Shown: positions 7,139-17,013, numbered from the stretch's first letter. The stretch is DNA of 64,000 nucleotides from Azospirillaceae bacterium (GCA_031291675.1 JARLIO010000062.1:83013-147012); one strand, 5' to 3'. Numbers and translations are program-made. The notes: a model not told the origin generated them from the sequence alone.

Positions 7139-10100
7139 GTGTCCGCGGTCTTCATCCTGCGGCCGATCGCGACGACATTGCTGATCGTCGCGATCGTGCT
7201 GCTCGGTCTGCTGGGCTACCGGTTTCTGCCGATCGCGGCGCTGCCTTCGGTTGATTTTCCGACGATCCAGGTGGTGACGCCCTATCCCGGCGCCAGCCCC
7301 GATGTGATCGAGACCTCGGTCACCGCGCCGCTGGAGCATTATTTCGGCGCGATTTCCGGGCTGGAGCTGATGAGTTCGACCAGCTCTTACGGCATCAGCC
7401 AGATTACCCTGCGCTTCAACCTGTCGCGGCGCATCGACGCCGCGGCCGAGGATGTCCAGGCCGCGATCAGTGCCGCCGAGGGCTGGATCCCGACCAACCT
7501 GCTGCCCGGGCCGCCGGTGTATCATGAGGTCAACCCGGCCGACACGCCGGTGCTGATCCTGGCTCTGACCTCCGACAGCCTGCCGCTGCATGAGGTCAAC
7601 GACAACGCGGTCGCGGTGATCGTTCCCAAGTTGTCGCAGGTCCCCGGGGTCGGCGCGGTGACGATCGAGGGCGGCCAGACCCGCGCGGTACGGCTCCAGG
7701 TCAATCCGACCCGGCTGGCCGGGCTGGGGCTGGCGCTCGACGATGTCCGCCTCAGCATCGCGGCGACCACGGCCGACAACCCCAAAGGCACGCTCGATGG
7801 CGCGCGCCAGGCGTTCCAGGTCGACGCCAACGACCAGCTGTTCAGCGCCGCTGCCTATCGCGATGCGGTGATCGCCTATCGCAACGGGGCGCCGGTGTTC
7901 CTGCACGATGTCGGCACCGCGGTCGATGGTGTCGAGGACGCACAGCAGGCGGCGTGGTTCCAGGGCAAGCCGGCGGTGATCCTGGACATCCAGCGCCAGC
8001 CGGGGGCCAACACGATCGCGGTCGTCGACGCGGTGCGTGATCTGCTGCCGCGGCTGCGCGCGGTGCTGCCGCCGGCGCTCAAGATCGCGGTGGTCAGCGA
8101 CCGCACCGTGACGATCCGGGCCTCGGTCGCCGATGTCCAGTTCACCCTGGTGCTGACCGTGGTGCTGGTGGTGATGGTGATCTTCCTGTTCCTGCGCAAG
8201 GTCTGGGCCACCGTGATCCCCAGCGTCACCCTGCCGGTGTCGCTGGTGGCGACCTTTGGCGGCATGGCGGCGCTGGGATTCAGTCTCGACAATCTGTCGC
8301 TGATGGCGCTGACGATCGCGTCCGGCTTCGTGGTCGACGACGCGATCGTGATGATCGAAAACATTGTCCGGCATATCGAGGCCGGGGAGGCGCCGCTGGC
8401 CGCGGCACTCAAGGGTGCGCGGCAGATCGGCTTCACCATCGTGTCGCTGACGGTATCGCTGATCGCGGTGTTCATTCCGCTGTTGCTGATGAACGGGGTC
8501 GTGGGCCGGCTGTTCCGTGAATTTGCCATCACGCTGTCGCTGGCGGTGATCATCTCGGGCGTCGTGTCGCTGACCCTGACGCCGATGATGTGCGCCTGGC
8601 TGCTGAAACCGCATGATCCGCGGCCGGCGACCGGCCGGCTGTTCCGCTGGAGCGAGGCCGGTTTCGACGCGCTGACCCGGCTCTATGCCGTCGGGCTGGA
8701 TTTTGTGCTGCGCCATCGCGCCGCAACCCTGGTGGCGACACTCGCGACCGTGATCCTGACCGGTTCGCTCTATGCCACGATCCACAAGGGGTTCCTGCCG
8801 CCGCAGGATACCGGGCTGGTGATCGGCGTCACCGACGCCGCACCCGACATTTCGTTCCCGGCGATGGCGGCGCGCCAGCGCGCGGTCGCCGAGATCCTGG
8901 CCCGTGACCCCGCGGTCCAGGGCGTCGACAGTTTTGTCGGCACCGGGACCGTCAACACCGCGCTCAACACCGGCCGGCTCTATGTCGATATCGGCGCGCC
9001 CGGGGCGCGCCGCGACCCGCTCGACGTCGTCCTGGCGCGATTGCAACAATCGGTCGCGGGCGTCACCGGGATCACCCTGCATCTGCAGCCGGTTCAGGAC
9101 ATCCAGATCGAGACCCGCACCAGCCGGACCCAATACCAGTATGTGTTGCAGGATCTCGACGATGCCGAGTTGACGCTGTGGAGCAACCGGTTGATTGCGG
9201 CGCTCCGCGCCGACCCGGCCTTCGCCGACGTCGCCTCGGATCGTCAGGATAACGGGTTGCGGTTGGGGATCGCGATCGACCGGACCCTCGCCGCCCGTTA
9301 TGGCATCACCCTGGCCGCGATCGACGCGGCGCTCTATGACGCCTTCGGCCAGCGCCAGATCGCGACCGTGTTCGGGCCGCTCAGCCAGTACCATGTCATT
9401 CTCGAGGTCGATCCGGGGCTGCGCGACGATCCCGCAATTCTCGACAAGATCTATCTCAGCGCATCCGCGGCCCAAAGCGCGACCGCGACGCAGGCGGCCA
9501 GCGGCATCGGCAGCGCCTTCGGCCAGGCCGCGGCGTCGGTGCCGTTGTCCGCGGTGGCCCGGGTGGTGCGCCAGCCGGGACCTCTGACGATCAATCATCA
9601 GGGGCTGTTCCCGGCGGTCACGGTGTCGTTCAACCTGGCCCCCGGCGTGGCGCTGGGTTCGGCGGTTGACGCCTTGCACCGGGCCGAGCGGCGCATCGGG
9701 ATGCCGGATGCGGTCACGACCAACCTGGCCGGTACCGCGGCGGAATTCGCCGGATCGCTCGACAGCGAGAAAATGCTGATCCTGGCCGCGATCGTGACCG
9801 TCTATATCGTGCTGGGCGTGCTCTATGAGAGCTTCATCCATCCGATCACGATCCTGTCGACCCTGCCCTCGGCCGGGGTCGGCGCGCTGCTGGCTTTGAT
9901 GCTGACCGGCCAGGCGCTCGACCTGATCTCGCTGATCGGCATCATTCTGCTGATCGGCATCGTCAAGAAGAACGCGATCATGATGGTCGATTTCGCCATC
10001 GTGGCGGAACGCCAGGACGGGCTGTCGCCGCTCGTGGCGATCCGTCAGGCCTGCCTGTTGCGTTTCCGCCCGATCATGATGACGACGATGGCGGCGTTGC

Positions 10101-10360
10101 TGGGCGCATTGCCGCTGGCGGTCGGGACCGGCACCGGGTCGGAATTGCGCCGGCCACTGGGGATCGCCATTGTCGGCGGGCTGTTGCTGTCGCAGTTTCT
10201 GACGCTCTACACCACGCCGGTGATCTATCTGGCCTTTTCCTGGCTGCAACACCGGGGTTGGCGCCGCACGTCTTTTCCCGCCGCGGCCCCCGCCCCCGCC
10301 CCCGCCCCTGCCCTGGCCCTGGCCCGCGAAACGGCGATCACCGAGGTCCCCGGACCATGA
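7139..10360 (+). CDS. RND multidrug efflux permease, first subunit (MdtB-like)
   Basis: This 1073-aa inner-membrane proton-driven exporter starts at GTG with the typical N-terminus FILRPIATTLLIVAIVLLG. Twelve transmembrane segments in the 1+5+1+5 RND order can be followed. The TM4 proton-relay motif GFVVDDAIVMIENI carries both Asp residues, and KKNAIMMVDFA marks TM10. Two large periplasmic porter loops separate the membrane halves. The stop overlaps the start of the next permease (ATGA), so they are translationally coupled. Two different permeases after one adaptor is the MdtABC arrangement, where the pump is a hetero-trimer. The C-terminus has an Ala-Pro repeat tail. Confidence 0.92.
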   Translation: MSAVFILRPIATTLLIVAIVLLGLLGYRFLPIAALPSVDFPTIQVVTPYPGASPDVIETSVTAPLEHYFGAISGLELMSSTSSYGISQITLRFNLSRRIDAAAEDVQAAISAAEGWIPTNLLPGPPVYHEVNPADTPVLILALTSDSLPLHEVNDNAVAVIVPKLSQVPGVGAVTIEGGQTRAVRLQVNPTRLAGLGLALDDVRLSIAATTADNPKGTLDGARQAFQVDANDQLFSAAAYRDAVIAYRNGAPVFLHDVGTAVDGVEDAQQAAWFQGKPAVILDIQRQPGANTIAVVDAVRDLLPRLRAVLPPALKIAVVSDRTVTIRASVADVQFTLVLTVVLVVMVIFLFLRKVWATVIPSVTLPVSLVATFGGMAALGFSLDNLSLMALTIASGFVVDDAIVMIENIVRHIEAGEAPLAAALKGARQIGFTIVSLTVSLIAVFIPLLLMNGVVGRLFREFAITLSLAVIISGVVSLTLTPMMCAWLLKPHDPRPATGRLFRWSEAGFDALTRLYAVGLDFVLRHRAATLVATLATVILTGSLYATIHKGFLPPQDTGLVIGVTDAAPDISFPAMAARQRAVAEILARDPAVQGVDSFVGTGTVNTALNTGRLYVDIGAPGARRDPLDVVLARLQQSVAGVTGITLHLQPVQDIQIETRTSRTQYQYVLQDLDDAELTLWSNRLIAALRADPAFADVASDRQDNGLRLGIAIDRTLAARYGITLAAIDAALYDAFGQRQIATVFGPLSQYHVILEVDPGLRDDPAILDKIYLSASAAQSATATQAASGIGSAFGQAAASVPLSAVARVVRQPGPLTINHQGLFPAVTVSFNLAPGVALGSAVDALHRAERRIGMPDAVTTNLAGTAAEFAGSLDSEKMLILAAIVTVYIVLGVLYESFIHPITILSTLPSAGVGALLALMLTGQALDLISLIGIILLIGIVKKNAIMMVDFAIVAERQDGLSPLVAIRQACLLRFRPIMMTTMAALLGALPLAVGTGTGSELRRPLGIAIVGGLLLSQFLTLYTTPVIYLAFSWLQHRGWRRTSFPAAAPAPAPAPALALARETAITEVPGP

Positions 10361-13300
10361 ATCTGTCGGCGCCGTTCATCGCCCGGCCGGTGGCGACGCT
10401 GCTGATCATGCTGGGCGTGCTGCTGCTCGGGGCGGTCGCCTATCGCGCCCTGCCGATTGCCGCCCTGCCCTCGGTCGAGCGGCCGACGATCTCGCTCTGG
10501 GCGCCGCTCCCGGGGGCTTCGGCCGCCACGGTCGCGACCGCGCTGGCGCAGCCGCTGGAACATCAACTCGGCCTGATCCCGGGCATTGTCGAGATGGCGT
10601 CCTATAGTGGCAGTGGCGGCGTCTCGATCACGATCCAGTTCGACCTCGACACCGACATCGACAGCGCCGGCGAGGCGGTCCAGGCTGCGATCAATGCCGC
10701 CGGCCCCGATCTGCCCAAGAATTACGGTTGGCCGCCGACCTATTCGAAGGCCAACCCGTCGGGTTCCGCCGTGATCGCCCTGGCCCTGACCTCTGACACC
10801 GTCCCGGCGGGGGCGCTCTATGACGCCGCGGACGCGGTGCTGTCGCCCAAACTGTCGCAGGTGCCCGGGGTCGCCCGGGTGGTGATCAGCGGTGCCGAGC
10901 ACGACGCGATCCGCGTCCAGGTCTCGCCGGGTCGGATCGCCGCGATGAACCTGTCGCTGGAAAGCGTGCGGAGTGCGGTTCTCGCGGCGACGAACAACCT
11001 GCCCAAGGGCAGCGTCGACATCCACGGGCAGAATCTGGTGATCGAGGCCAATGACCAGCTCCTGAACGCCGCTGACTATCGCGACATCATTGTGACCTGG
11101 CGCGCCGGCGGACCGGTGCGGCTGGGCGACATCGCCACCGTCAGCGACAGTGTCATCAACGACAAGCTTGCCGGCTGGTATAACACCGGAAAAGGTGTTG
11201 TGCTGTTTGTCTACAAGCAACCAAACGCTAATGTCGTCGAGACCGTCGATGCGGTAAAGGCAATGCTGCCAGAGTTCTCGCTATGGTTGCCGGCTGCGGT
11301 CAAAATCCATACGGTCTATGACCGGACTCTGCTGATCCGGTCCTCGATCGCCGAGATTCAGTTGGCGATCGGCATCGCGGCCCTGCTGGTGGTCGTTATC
11401 GTCGCGCTGTTCCTGAAACGTTTCTGGGCCACCGCGATTCCCTGTCTGACGATCCCGGTCGCGCTGGCGGCAACACTGGTGGTGATGCAGGCCAATGGCT
11501 ACAGCCTTGATAATCTGACCCTGATGGCGCTGATGATCGCCGTCGGTTTCGTCGTCGACGACGCCGTGATCGTCATCGAAAACATCCTGCGCCGGATCGA
11601 GGGCGGCGAAACCGCCGATCAGGCGGCGCGCGCCGGATCACGCCAGCTCGGTTTCACCATCGTTTCGATCACCGCGGCGCTGATCGCCGCGCTGATCCCG
11701 GTGCTGTTCATGCCCGATGTCGTCGGCCGTTATTTCCGCGAGTTCGGCGTGACGCTGGTGGCGGCGATCGTCGCCTCGGCGCTGGTGTCGCTGACGTTGA
11801 CCCCGATGCTGTGCAGCCGCCTGTTGGGCCGGAGCCGCCCCGCCGTGCCGCCGCCGGTACCGCGATCGCTACCGCCGGCGTGGCGGCGCTGGGTCGCGGC
11901 GCCCTATTACGGCCGAAGCCTCGACTGGTCGCTGCGCCACCGCTGGGTCACGGTCACCGTCGCCCTGGCACTCAGCGGTGCCAGCCTGCTGCTCTATCGC
12001 GCCCTGCCCCAGGGTTTCATGCCGACCCAGGATACCGGGGTGTTGGGTGTACGCACCATCGCCGAATACGCGAACATCTCATTCGCGGCGATGGAGGACC
12101 TGCAGCGGCGGGTCGGTGCGATCATCCTGGAAGACCCGGCAGTCTCCAACCTGATTTCCTATATCGGTGAAGGCAACGGCAACGCACTCAGCAATGGCAA
12201 CATGGTGGTGGCGCTGAAGCCACCGGAGCAGCGTGGTATTGCGATCGAGGCGGTGATCGCGCGCCTGCGCCAGCGCCTGGCCGGTGTTGATGGCATCCGC
12301 GCGGTGTTCAGTCCGTGGCAGGACCTGCAACTCGGGGTGTCGTCCGGCGCCGGGCGCTATCAGTACACCGTGTGGGGCGTCGACGCCGAGCAGGTGCAGC
12401 GCGCCGCCGAGGTGATGCGCAGGCGGTTTGGCGCACTGCCCGCCGTCACCGACGTGATCCGCAGTTGGGAGGTCAGCGGGCTGGAGGCGGGGCTGGCGAT
12501 CGACCGGCTGCGCGCCGCCAGCCTCGGCGTGACCCCGCAGGCGATTGACAATGTTCTCAACGACGCCTTCGGCCAACGCCAGACCGCGGTCTTGTACCTG
12601 CCCAGCGACTATTCACGGGTGATCCTGGAGGTCGATCCGGCATCGCAGACCGATCCCTCGGTGGTCCGCGAGCTCTATGTGCCCCGGGCCCAGGCCAAGG
12701 CCGATGATGGCCAGGTGCCGTTGATCGGGCTGACGCGACCGTGGCGCGCCCATGCCGTGATGTGGGTGCGCCACCGCGCCCAGTTCCCGGCGGCGTACTT
12801 GTCCTTCGATGTGAAGCCGGGTTTTTCGATCGGTGATGCGATCACCGCGATCCGCGGCGCCGAAGCGGCGGCGCACCTGCCCGACGAGGTCAAGACCGAG
12901 TTCGGCGGCGAGGCCGGCGAAGCCGCCAAGAGCGGCGGCCGGCAGGCGCTGTTGTTCGCCGCGGCCCTGATCACGGTCTATATCGTGCTGGGGGTCCTTT
13001 ACGAAAGCTATGCCCATCCGGTGACGATCCTGTCGACCCTGCCGCCCGCGCTGTTCGGCGCACTGCTGGCGCTGTGGCTGACCGGCACGCCGTTTACCCT
13101 GGTGACCACGATTGCCTGCATTCTGCTGGTCGGCATGGTGATGAAGAACGCCGTAATGATGGTCGATCTGGCGCTGGACGGCGAACGCAACCAGGGCTTA
13201 AGCCCGCTGGCGGCGATCCGGGTTGCGGCGCGGCAGCGGGTGCGGCCGATCACCATGACCATGCTGGTCGCGGTGCTGAGCGCGGTGCCGCTCGCGGTCG

Positions 13301-13467
13301 ATGCCGGACCGGGCTATGAGGTGCGGCGGCCGCTGGGGATCGCGATCATCGGCGGCCTGTTGATGGCGCAACTGTTCACGCTGTACACGACACCGGCGAT
13401 CTATCTCGTGATCGGTGATCGTCTGGCGGCGCGGCGCGCCCGGCGCCGCCAGGTCGTGGCCGTTTGA
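10357..13467 (+). CDS. RND multidrug efflux permease, second subunit (MdtC-like)
   Basis: A 1036-aa RND permease paralogous to the preceding gene. The start is the ATG at 10357 (MNLSAPFIARPVATLLIML), which overlaps the upstream stop; the longer frame before it is Pro/Arg-rich noise. The TM4 motif GFVVDDAVIVIENILR has both proton-relay Asp residues. A second membrane block begins at ITVYIVLGVLYESYAHPVTIL and ends with LFTLYTTPAIYLV. Together with the first permease it should form the MdtBC-type pump; no TolC/NodT-type outer-membrane factor is encoded in the window, so one must come from elsewhere. Confidence 0.92.
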   Translation: MNLSAPFIARPVATLLIMLGVLLLGAVAYRALPIAALPSVERPTISLWAPLPGASAATVATALAQPLEHQLGLIPGIVEMASYSGSGGVSITIQFDLDTDIDSAGEAVQAAINAAGPDLPKNYGWPPTYSKANPSGSAVIALALTSDTVPAGALYDAADAVLSPKLSQVPGVARVVISGAEHDAIRVQVSPGRIAAMNLSLESVRSAVLAATNNLPKGSVDIHGQNLVIEANDQLLNAADYRDIIVTWRAGGPVRLGDIATVSDSVINDKLAGWYNTGKGVVLFVYKQPNANVVETVDAVKAMLPEFSLWLPAAVKIHTVYDRTLLIRSSIAEIQLAIGIAALLVVVIVALFLKRFWATAIPCLTIPVALAATLVVMQANGYSLDNLTLMALMIAVGFVVDDAVIVIENILRRIEGGETADQAARAGSRQLGFTIVSITAALIAALIPVLFMPDVVGRYFREFGVTLVAAIVASALVSLTLTPMLCSRLLGRSRPAVPPPVPRSLPPAWRRWVAAPYYGRSLDWSLRHRWVTVTVALALSGASLLLYRALPQGFMPTQDTGVLGVRTIAEYANISFAAMEDLQRRVGAIILEDPAVSNLISYIGEGNGNALSNGNMVVALKPPEQRGIAIEAVIARLRQRLAGVDGIRAVFSPWQDLQLGVSSGAGRYQYTVWGVDAEQVQRAAEVMRRRFGALPAVTDVIRSWEVSGLEAGLAIDRLRAASLGVTPQAIDNVLNDAFGQRQTAVLYLPSDYSRVILEVDPASQTDPSVVRELYVPRAQAKADDGQVPLIGLTRPWRAHAVMWVRHRAQFPAAYLSFDVKPGFSIGDAITAIRGAEAAAHLPDEVKTEFGGEAGEAAKSGGRQALLFAAALITVYIVLGVLYESYAHPVTILSTLPPALFGALLALWLTGTPFTLVTTIACILLVGMVMKNAVMMVDLALDGERNQGLSPLAAIRVAARQRVRPITMTMLVAVLSAVPLAVDAGPGYEVRRPLGIAIIGGLLMAQLFTLYTTPAIYLVIGDRLAARRARRRQVVAV

Positions 13468-13587
13468 GCAACGGGCCCGCGGGGAATAGTTTGAGGTCCT
13501 GCTGTGTTGGTTAAGAGACTTTGCCGGCGGGGAAAAACCGCGGTCGTTGATGGCACACCTCTTTAGGGGTGCAGGAAAGGAAATATC

Positions 13588-15747
13588 ATGCCGAGCAGAA
13601 CCGGACCGGAAAAGCATTCCGGATGCAGAACGCAGATGACCCGGGGTCTTGTCCTGGGCTTGAGTCTGGTGGTTGCGGTTTCCCCAACCTGGGCCCAGGA
13701 GTCGGCGGCGGTGGTCCCGGTGGCCCCGGCAAGCGCGCCGGCGACCGCGACGCCGGCCGCCGACCCGCCGACGCGGGTGGGCCGGATCGCATTGCTCGAC
13801 GGCCCGGCGAGTTTCCATCCGGCGCCGACGGCAGAATGGAGCCCGGCGGCGCTGAATTATCCGGTGGCGCCGTCGACGGCGTTGTGGACCGATGCCGGTG
13901 GTCGTGCCGAGCTGGAATTCGGGGCGGCCCGGGTTCGGCTCGACGCCGATACCGAGGTCGACGTGGTTCAACTCGACAACCAGAATATTGTGATCGCGGT
14001 GCCGCAGGGCCGCGTCGATATCAGCCTGAATGGCCGTCCGTCGGATGAACATTACCGGGTCGAGACGCCGCGTGGTGATCTGGACCTGGTCGAGGATGGC
14101 GACTACCGGATCATTGCCGGCTCCGCGGTCGAGGGCACCCGGGATGCGGTGTTCCGGGGCCGACTGGCGTTGAACCTGGCGAGTGGCCCGCTCATCGTTT
14201 CGAGCGGTTCGGAGGCGACGTTGAGCATCGACACGCCACCGCGCGCCGTGGTGGCGGCCGCGGTTCCCGATGGCTTTGACGGCTGGAGCGATCAGCGCGA
14301 TCGGACCTTGTTTGCCCGGCCGGTGCCGGTCGCGGTGCGGGCCGTGCCGGGCGCTGCGGCGCTTGGCGACTACGGCACGTGGCGCACGGTTCCGCAATAT
14401 GGTCAGGTCTGGACCCCGACGACGGTCAGCGCGACCTGGGCGCCCTATCACGATGGCCATTGGGCCTGGATCGATCCGTGGGGCTGGACCTGGGTCGATG
14501 ATGCCCCCTGGGGTTTTGCCCCGTTCCACTATGGTCGCTGGATCCGTTACGAGGATCGCTGGAGCTGGATCCCGGTCGCCCCGGGGGTCGGTGTTGGCGT
14601 CGTGGTGCGTCCGGCCTATTCCCCGGCGCTGGTCGCCTGGGTTGGCGATCCGGCGCCGCTGATCGTGGGTGCCGCGATCGGCGCGGCCGTGGCCTGGATC
14701 GCCCTGGGCCCCAATGAACCGTGGCATCCGAGCTATCCCTGCAGCCCGAACTATCTGCGCAGCGTCAATCAGGTCAACGTGTCGCGGAACGTGATCAACA
14801 ATATTACGGTGATCAATGACAACCGGCGCTTCACCAATGTGAATTATGCGACGGTCGTGCCGCGCGACACCTTTGCCGGGGCGCGCCCGGTCGCGGCGGC
14901 GGCGCTTGCGGCGCATCCGGGTTCCGGCGTGGCGGTTGGCCGGGTCGCAATGGCGGATCCGGCGCGGGTCAACCTGCCCGCCCCGGTGGGGGCCGCCCAT
15001 GTTGGCGGTCCCGCGGCCGGGGCGCGGGTGCCGCCGGCCGCGGCGCTGACGATGGCCCATCCGGCCGCGGCCTCGGCGGCGGCGTTCCAGGCCCATCAGG
15101 GCCATGAACCGGGGGGCGCGCCGGCGGCGGGGCAAAATCCGGCCGCGGCCGCTGGAGCGGCGCCGGAGGCCGGTCAGGCCCGTCCGGGTGCTGCCGCTGT
15201 TCTGGAACATCCGGCCGCGGCCGCCGCGGCGGGTGCGGCGGTCGGTGCGGCAGCGGGGGTGGCCGCGAGCCACGTCATGTCGGGCGGTCGCGGCGCGGTC
15301 GCGCCGACACCGGCACATCCGGCGGCCGTGACGCCGTCGGCGCCGGCGGCAGCCCCGGGTGGCGCCGCGGCGCCGAGGACAACGCCGGCTTCGGGCCCGG
15401 CAACGCGGGCGGCGGTGGTGCCGACACCCGCTGCGACGCACGCGGCACCGGCTGCGGGCGGTGCTCCCGCGCATGTCGCGAACCGGCCGGCGGCGCGGAA
15501 CGCCGGCGGCAATCATCCATTTAGTGGCGCGCAAGCCGCGCGACCGGCCGGGCAACCCGCCAATCATCAGGCGGCGCCGCGTCAGCCGGCGTTCCATCAG
15601 CCGGCGGCTCGTCAACCGGCCGCCCAGCGACCGGCGGTTCATCAGCCCGCTGTCCACCAACCGAGCCATGCGGCGCCGCCGGCATCGGCGGGCCAAAAGG
15701 GAGGATCGCATCCGGATGAACATCGACGCCGTCTTCCCGGCGAATAG
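13588..15747 (+). CDS. Exported FecR-like / DUF6600 protein with long Ala/Pro tail
   Basis: A 719-aa secreted protein with a signal peptide (residues about 16-36, cleavage after PTWA). Residues ~60-220 look like a FecR-type beta domain (VGRIALLDGPASFHPAP...). Residues ~250-390 carry the aromatic YxxWxP-type repeats of the DUF6600 family (HWAWIDPWGWTWVDDAPWG, FAPFHYGRWIRYEDRWSWIP). The last ~300 residues are a disordered Ala/Pro/Gly/His-rich tail with QPA repeats. The ATG is preceded by AGGAAAGG. It follows the RND operon by 120 bp but may have its own promoter. Function is not established; a cell-envelope or surface role is inferred. Confidence 0.8.
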   Translation: MPSRTGPEKHSGCRTQMTRGLVLGLSLVVAVSPTWAQESAAVVPVAPASAPATATPAADPPTRVGRIALLDGPASFHPAPTAEWSPAALNYPVAPSTALWTDAGGRAELEFGAARVRLDADTEVDVVQLDNQNIVIAVPQGRVDISLNGRPSDEHYRVETPRGDLDLVEDGDYRIIAGSAVEGTRDAVFRGRLALNLASGPLIVSSGSEATLSIDTPPRAVVAAAVPDGFDGWSDQRDRTLFARPVPVAVRAVPGAAALGDYGTWRTVPQYGQVWTPTTVSATWAPYHDGHWAWIDPWGWTWVDDAPWGFAPFHYGRWIRYEDRWSWIPVAPGVGVGVVVRPAYSPALVAWVGDPAPLIVGAAIGAAVAWIALGPNEPWHPSYPCSPNYLRSVNQVNVSRNVINNITVINDNRRFTNVNYATVVPRDTFAGARPVAAAALAAHPGSGVAVGRVAMADPARVNLPAPVGAAHVGGPAAGARVPPAAALTMAHPAAASAAAFQAHQGHEPGGAPAAGQNPAAAAGAAPEAGQARPGAAAVLEHPAAAAAAGAAVGAAAGVAASHVMSGGRGAVAPTPAHPAAVTPSAPAAAPGGAAAPRTTPASGPATRAAVVPTPAATHAAPAAGGAPAHVANRPAARNAGGNHPFSGAQAARPAGQPANHQAAPRQPAFHQPAARQPAAQRPAVHQPAVHQPSHAAPPASAGQKGGSHPDEHRRRLPGE

Positions 15748-15787
15748 ATAAGCGAGGGGTGCCGATCCGCTTGATTAGTGGGGGGGG

Positions 15788-15927
15788 GCGTCATCGAATT
15801 TGCGACCGTCGCCCTCGCGAACGCCGGGGCCCGGGGCCGAAAGCGCCGAACGATAGCGCCTGTGGCCCTGGATGCCCGCGTTCGCGAGCATGACGGTGGT
15901 GAGAGATCCTCTCATTTTCAGCGACGC
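15788..15927 (+). repeat. Dispersed hairpin repeat R2, copy a
   Basis: About 140 bp, shared with copies at 29956, 36608 and 47658 and a degenerate one at 16932. Its centre is bounded by inverted arms (15805-15824 and 15878-15897; accgtcgccctcgcgaacgc against gcgttcgcgagcatgacggt, two mismatches), so the element folds into one long hairpin. A run of eight G precedes it. Confidence 0.85.
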
Positions 15928-16140
15928 ACCCCACCAGCCGGCGAGGATTCTGATACAATGCCGGCCGGGTGGCCGTCGACGACGACGACGGGGCGGGTGT
16001 TATTTGACCTGCCTTGTGTCGAGCGATTTCCGCGCCGCGTCATTCGAAACGGTCCTATCCCTGGTTGAGTGCCTGCGCTCAGCCAAGGATCACTTTCCCG
16101 GCGCGGGGGCTTTGTCGTGGCGATAGCGGTGCTGGGCGGC

Positions 16141-16275
16141 GGTTCTCATTTTGGCGACGAAGCGTTGGGCTTTCGCCCAAACCCAACGGGGGCCATGCCC
16201 CAGCCCCCTTTGTTTTTGTCAAAATAGAGGGGGATTCGGGGTTCACCCCGAGCGGGTGCGGGCGGCAGCCCGCGG
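16141..16275 (-). repeat. Dispersed repeat R1, copy 2 (inverted)
   Basis: Reverse-complement copy of R1, starting 16 bp after the end of the prolyl-oligopeptidase remnant. All sub-hairpins seen in copy 1 are kept, including gttgggctttcgcccaaacccaac and cggggttcaccccg. Confidence 0.8.
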
Positions 16276-16291
16276 CCGCCGCCAAAATCGT

Positions 16292-16950
16292 TCATTCGGC
16301 TTCCCATCCGATGACGTGGCGCAGGAAACGATGGCCCAGCGCGAAGAATGTCGCGACGTCCGCGCTGTTCTGGCCGTGGGCATGGCCTCCCGCTTCCTCT
16401 TCATAGAAATAGGCCGTGTAACCCATCGCTTGGAGCTTCGCCGCCATCTTACGGCCATGGCCGCAATGAACGCGATCGTCACGGCGATTCGTGCAGATCA
16501 GAATCGGCGGATAGGACTTGCCAGGCTCAGCGGTGTGGTAGGCCGATATTTTCGCCATAAACGTCCAGTCTTCGAGGCTATCGGGGTCGCCATACTCGTC
16601 AACGAAGGGTGCGGCGCCGGACAACGCCCGAAACCGACGCATATCGATCACCGGAATCGTGCAAAGGATTGCGCCGAACCGTTCCGGGTAGCGTGTCAGC
16701 ATATTGGCGACAAGAATTCCGGTATTCGATGCACCTTCGCCGGCGATGCGGCCCGGGCTGGTCACGCCGCGCCGGATCAGGTCCGCCGCGACCGCGGCAA
16801 AATCGTCATGCGCGAGGCGTCGCCCCTCCCGGCAGCCGGCCTTGTGCCAGGATGCACCGAACTCAGCGCCCCCTCGGATGGTGGCCACGACGCGGATGCC
16901 ACCGCGTTCCAGCCACAATTTGCCGAGCAGAGCATCGAAAATGACAGGAT
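16292..16950 (-). pseudogene. C-terminal remnant of a prolyl oligopeptidase-family peptidase
   Basis: About 220 codons match only the catalytic end of an S9-family peptidase. IRGGAEFGASWHKAG, a Ser in GEGASNTG (family usually GGSNGG), an Asp in NRRDDRVHCGHGRKMAAKL and a His in GGHAHG can be seen, so the triad positions survive. The N-terminal beta-propeller and about two thirds of the protein are missing. The frame is open further upstream only because it runs into a degenerate R2 repeat (16932-17007). Without a proper start or propeller it is most likely a dead fragment, though the Gly-to-Glu change at the nucleophile elbow also hints at decay. Confidence 0.8.
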
Positions 16951-17007
16951 CTCTGGCCAGCGTCATGTCCGCGTTCGCGACGGTGACGGTATCAAATTCG
17001 ATGGCGC
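16932..17007 (-). repeat. Degenerate core-less R2 copy (e) at the 5' edge of the peptidase remnant
   Basis: On the minus strand the sequence reads left arm (gcgccatcgaatttgataccgtc...cgcgaacgc) directly joined to right arm (gacatgacgctggccagagatcctgtcattttc) of R2, with the central ~55 bp missing. It joins straight onto the peptidase remnant, so an R2-associated event probably cut the gene. Confidence 0.65.
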
Positions 17008-17013
17008 ACCCGA

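Noticed and set aside
7013..10252. 1079-codon open frame antisense to the first RND permease
   Set aside because: It mirrors the RND gene; composition is Arg/Gln/His/Asp-rich as expected for the opposite strand of GC-rich coding DNA, and no family is recognisable.
13198..15723. 841-codon antisense frame over the DUF6600 gene
   Set aside because: Shadow of the real gene; runs of Arg come from the Ala/Pro-rich codons opposite.
15778..16068. Short protein beginning in R2 copy a
   Set aside because: The same pseudo-peptide appears wherever R2 occurs; it is translation of a non-coding repeat.
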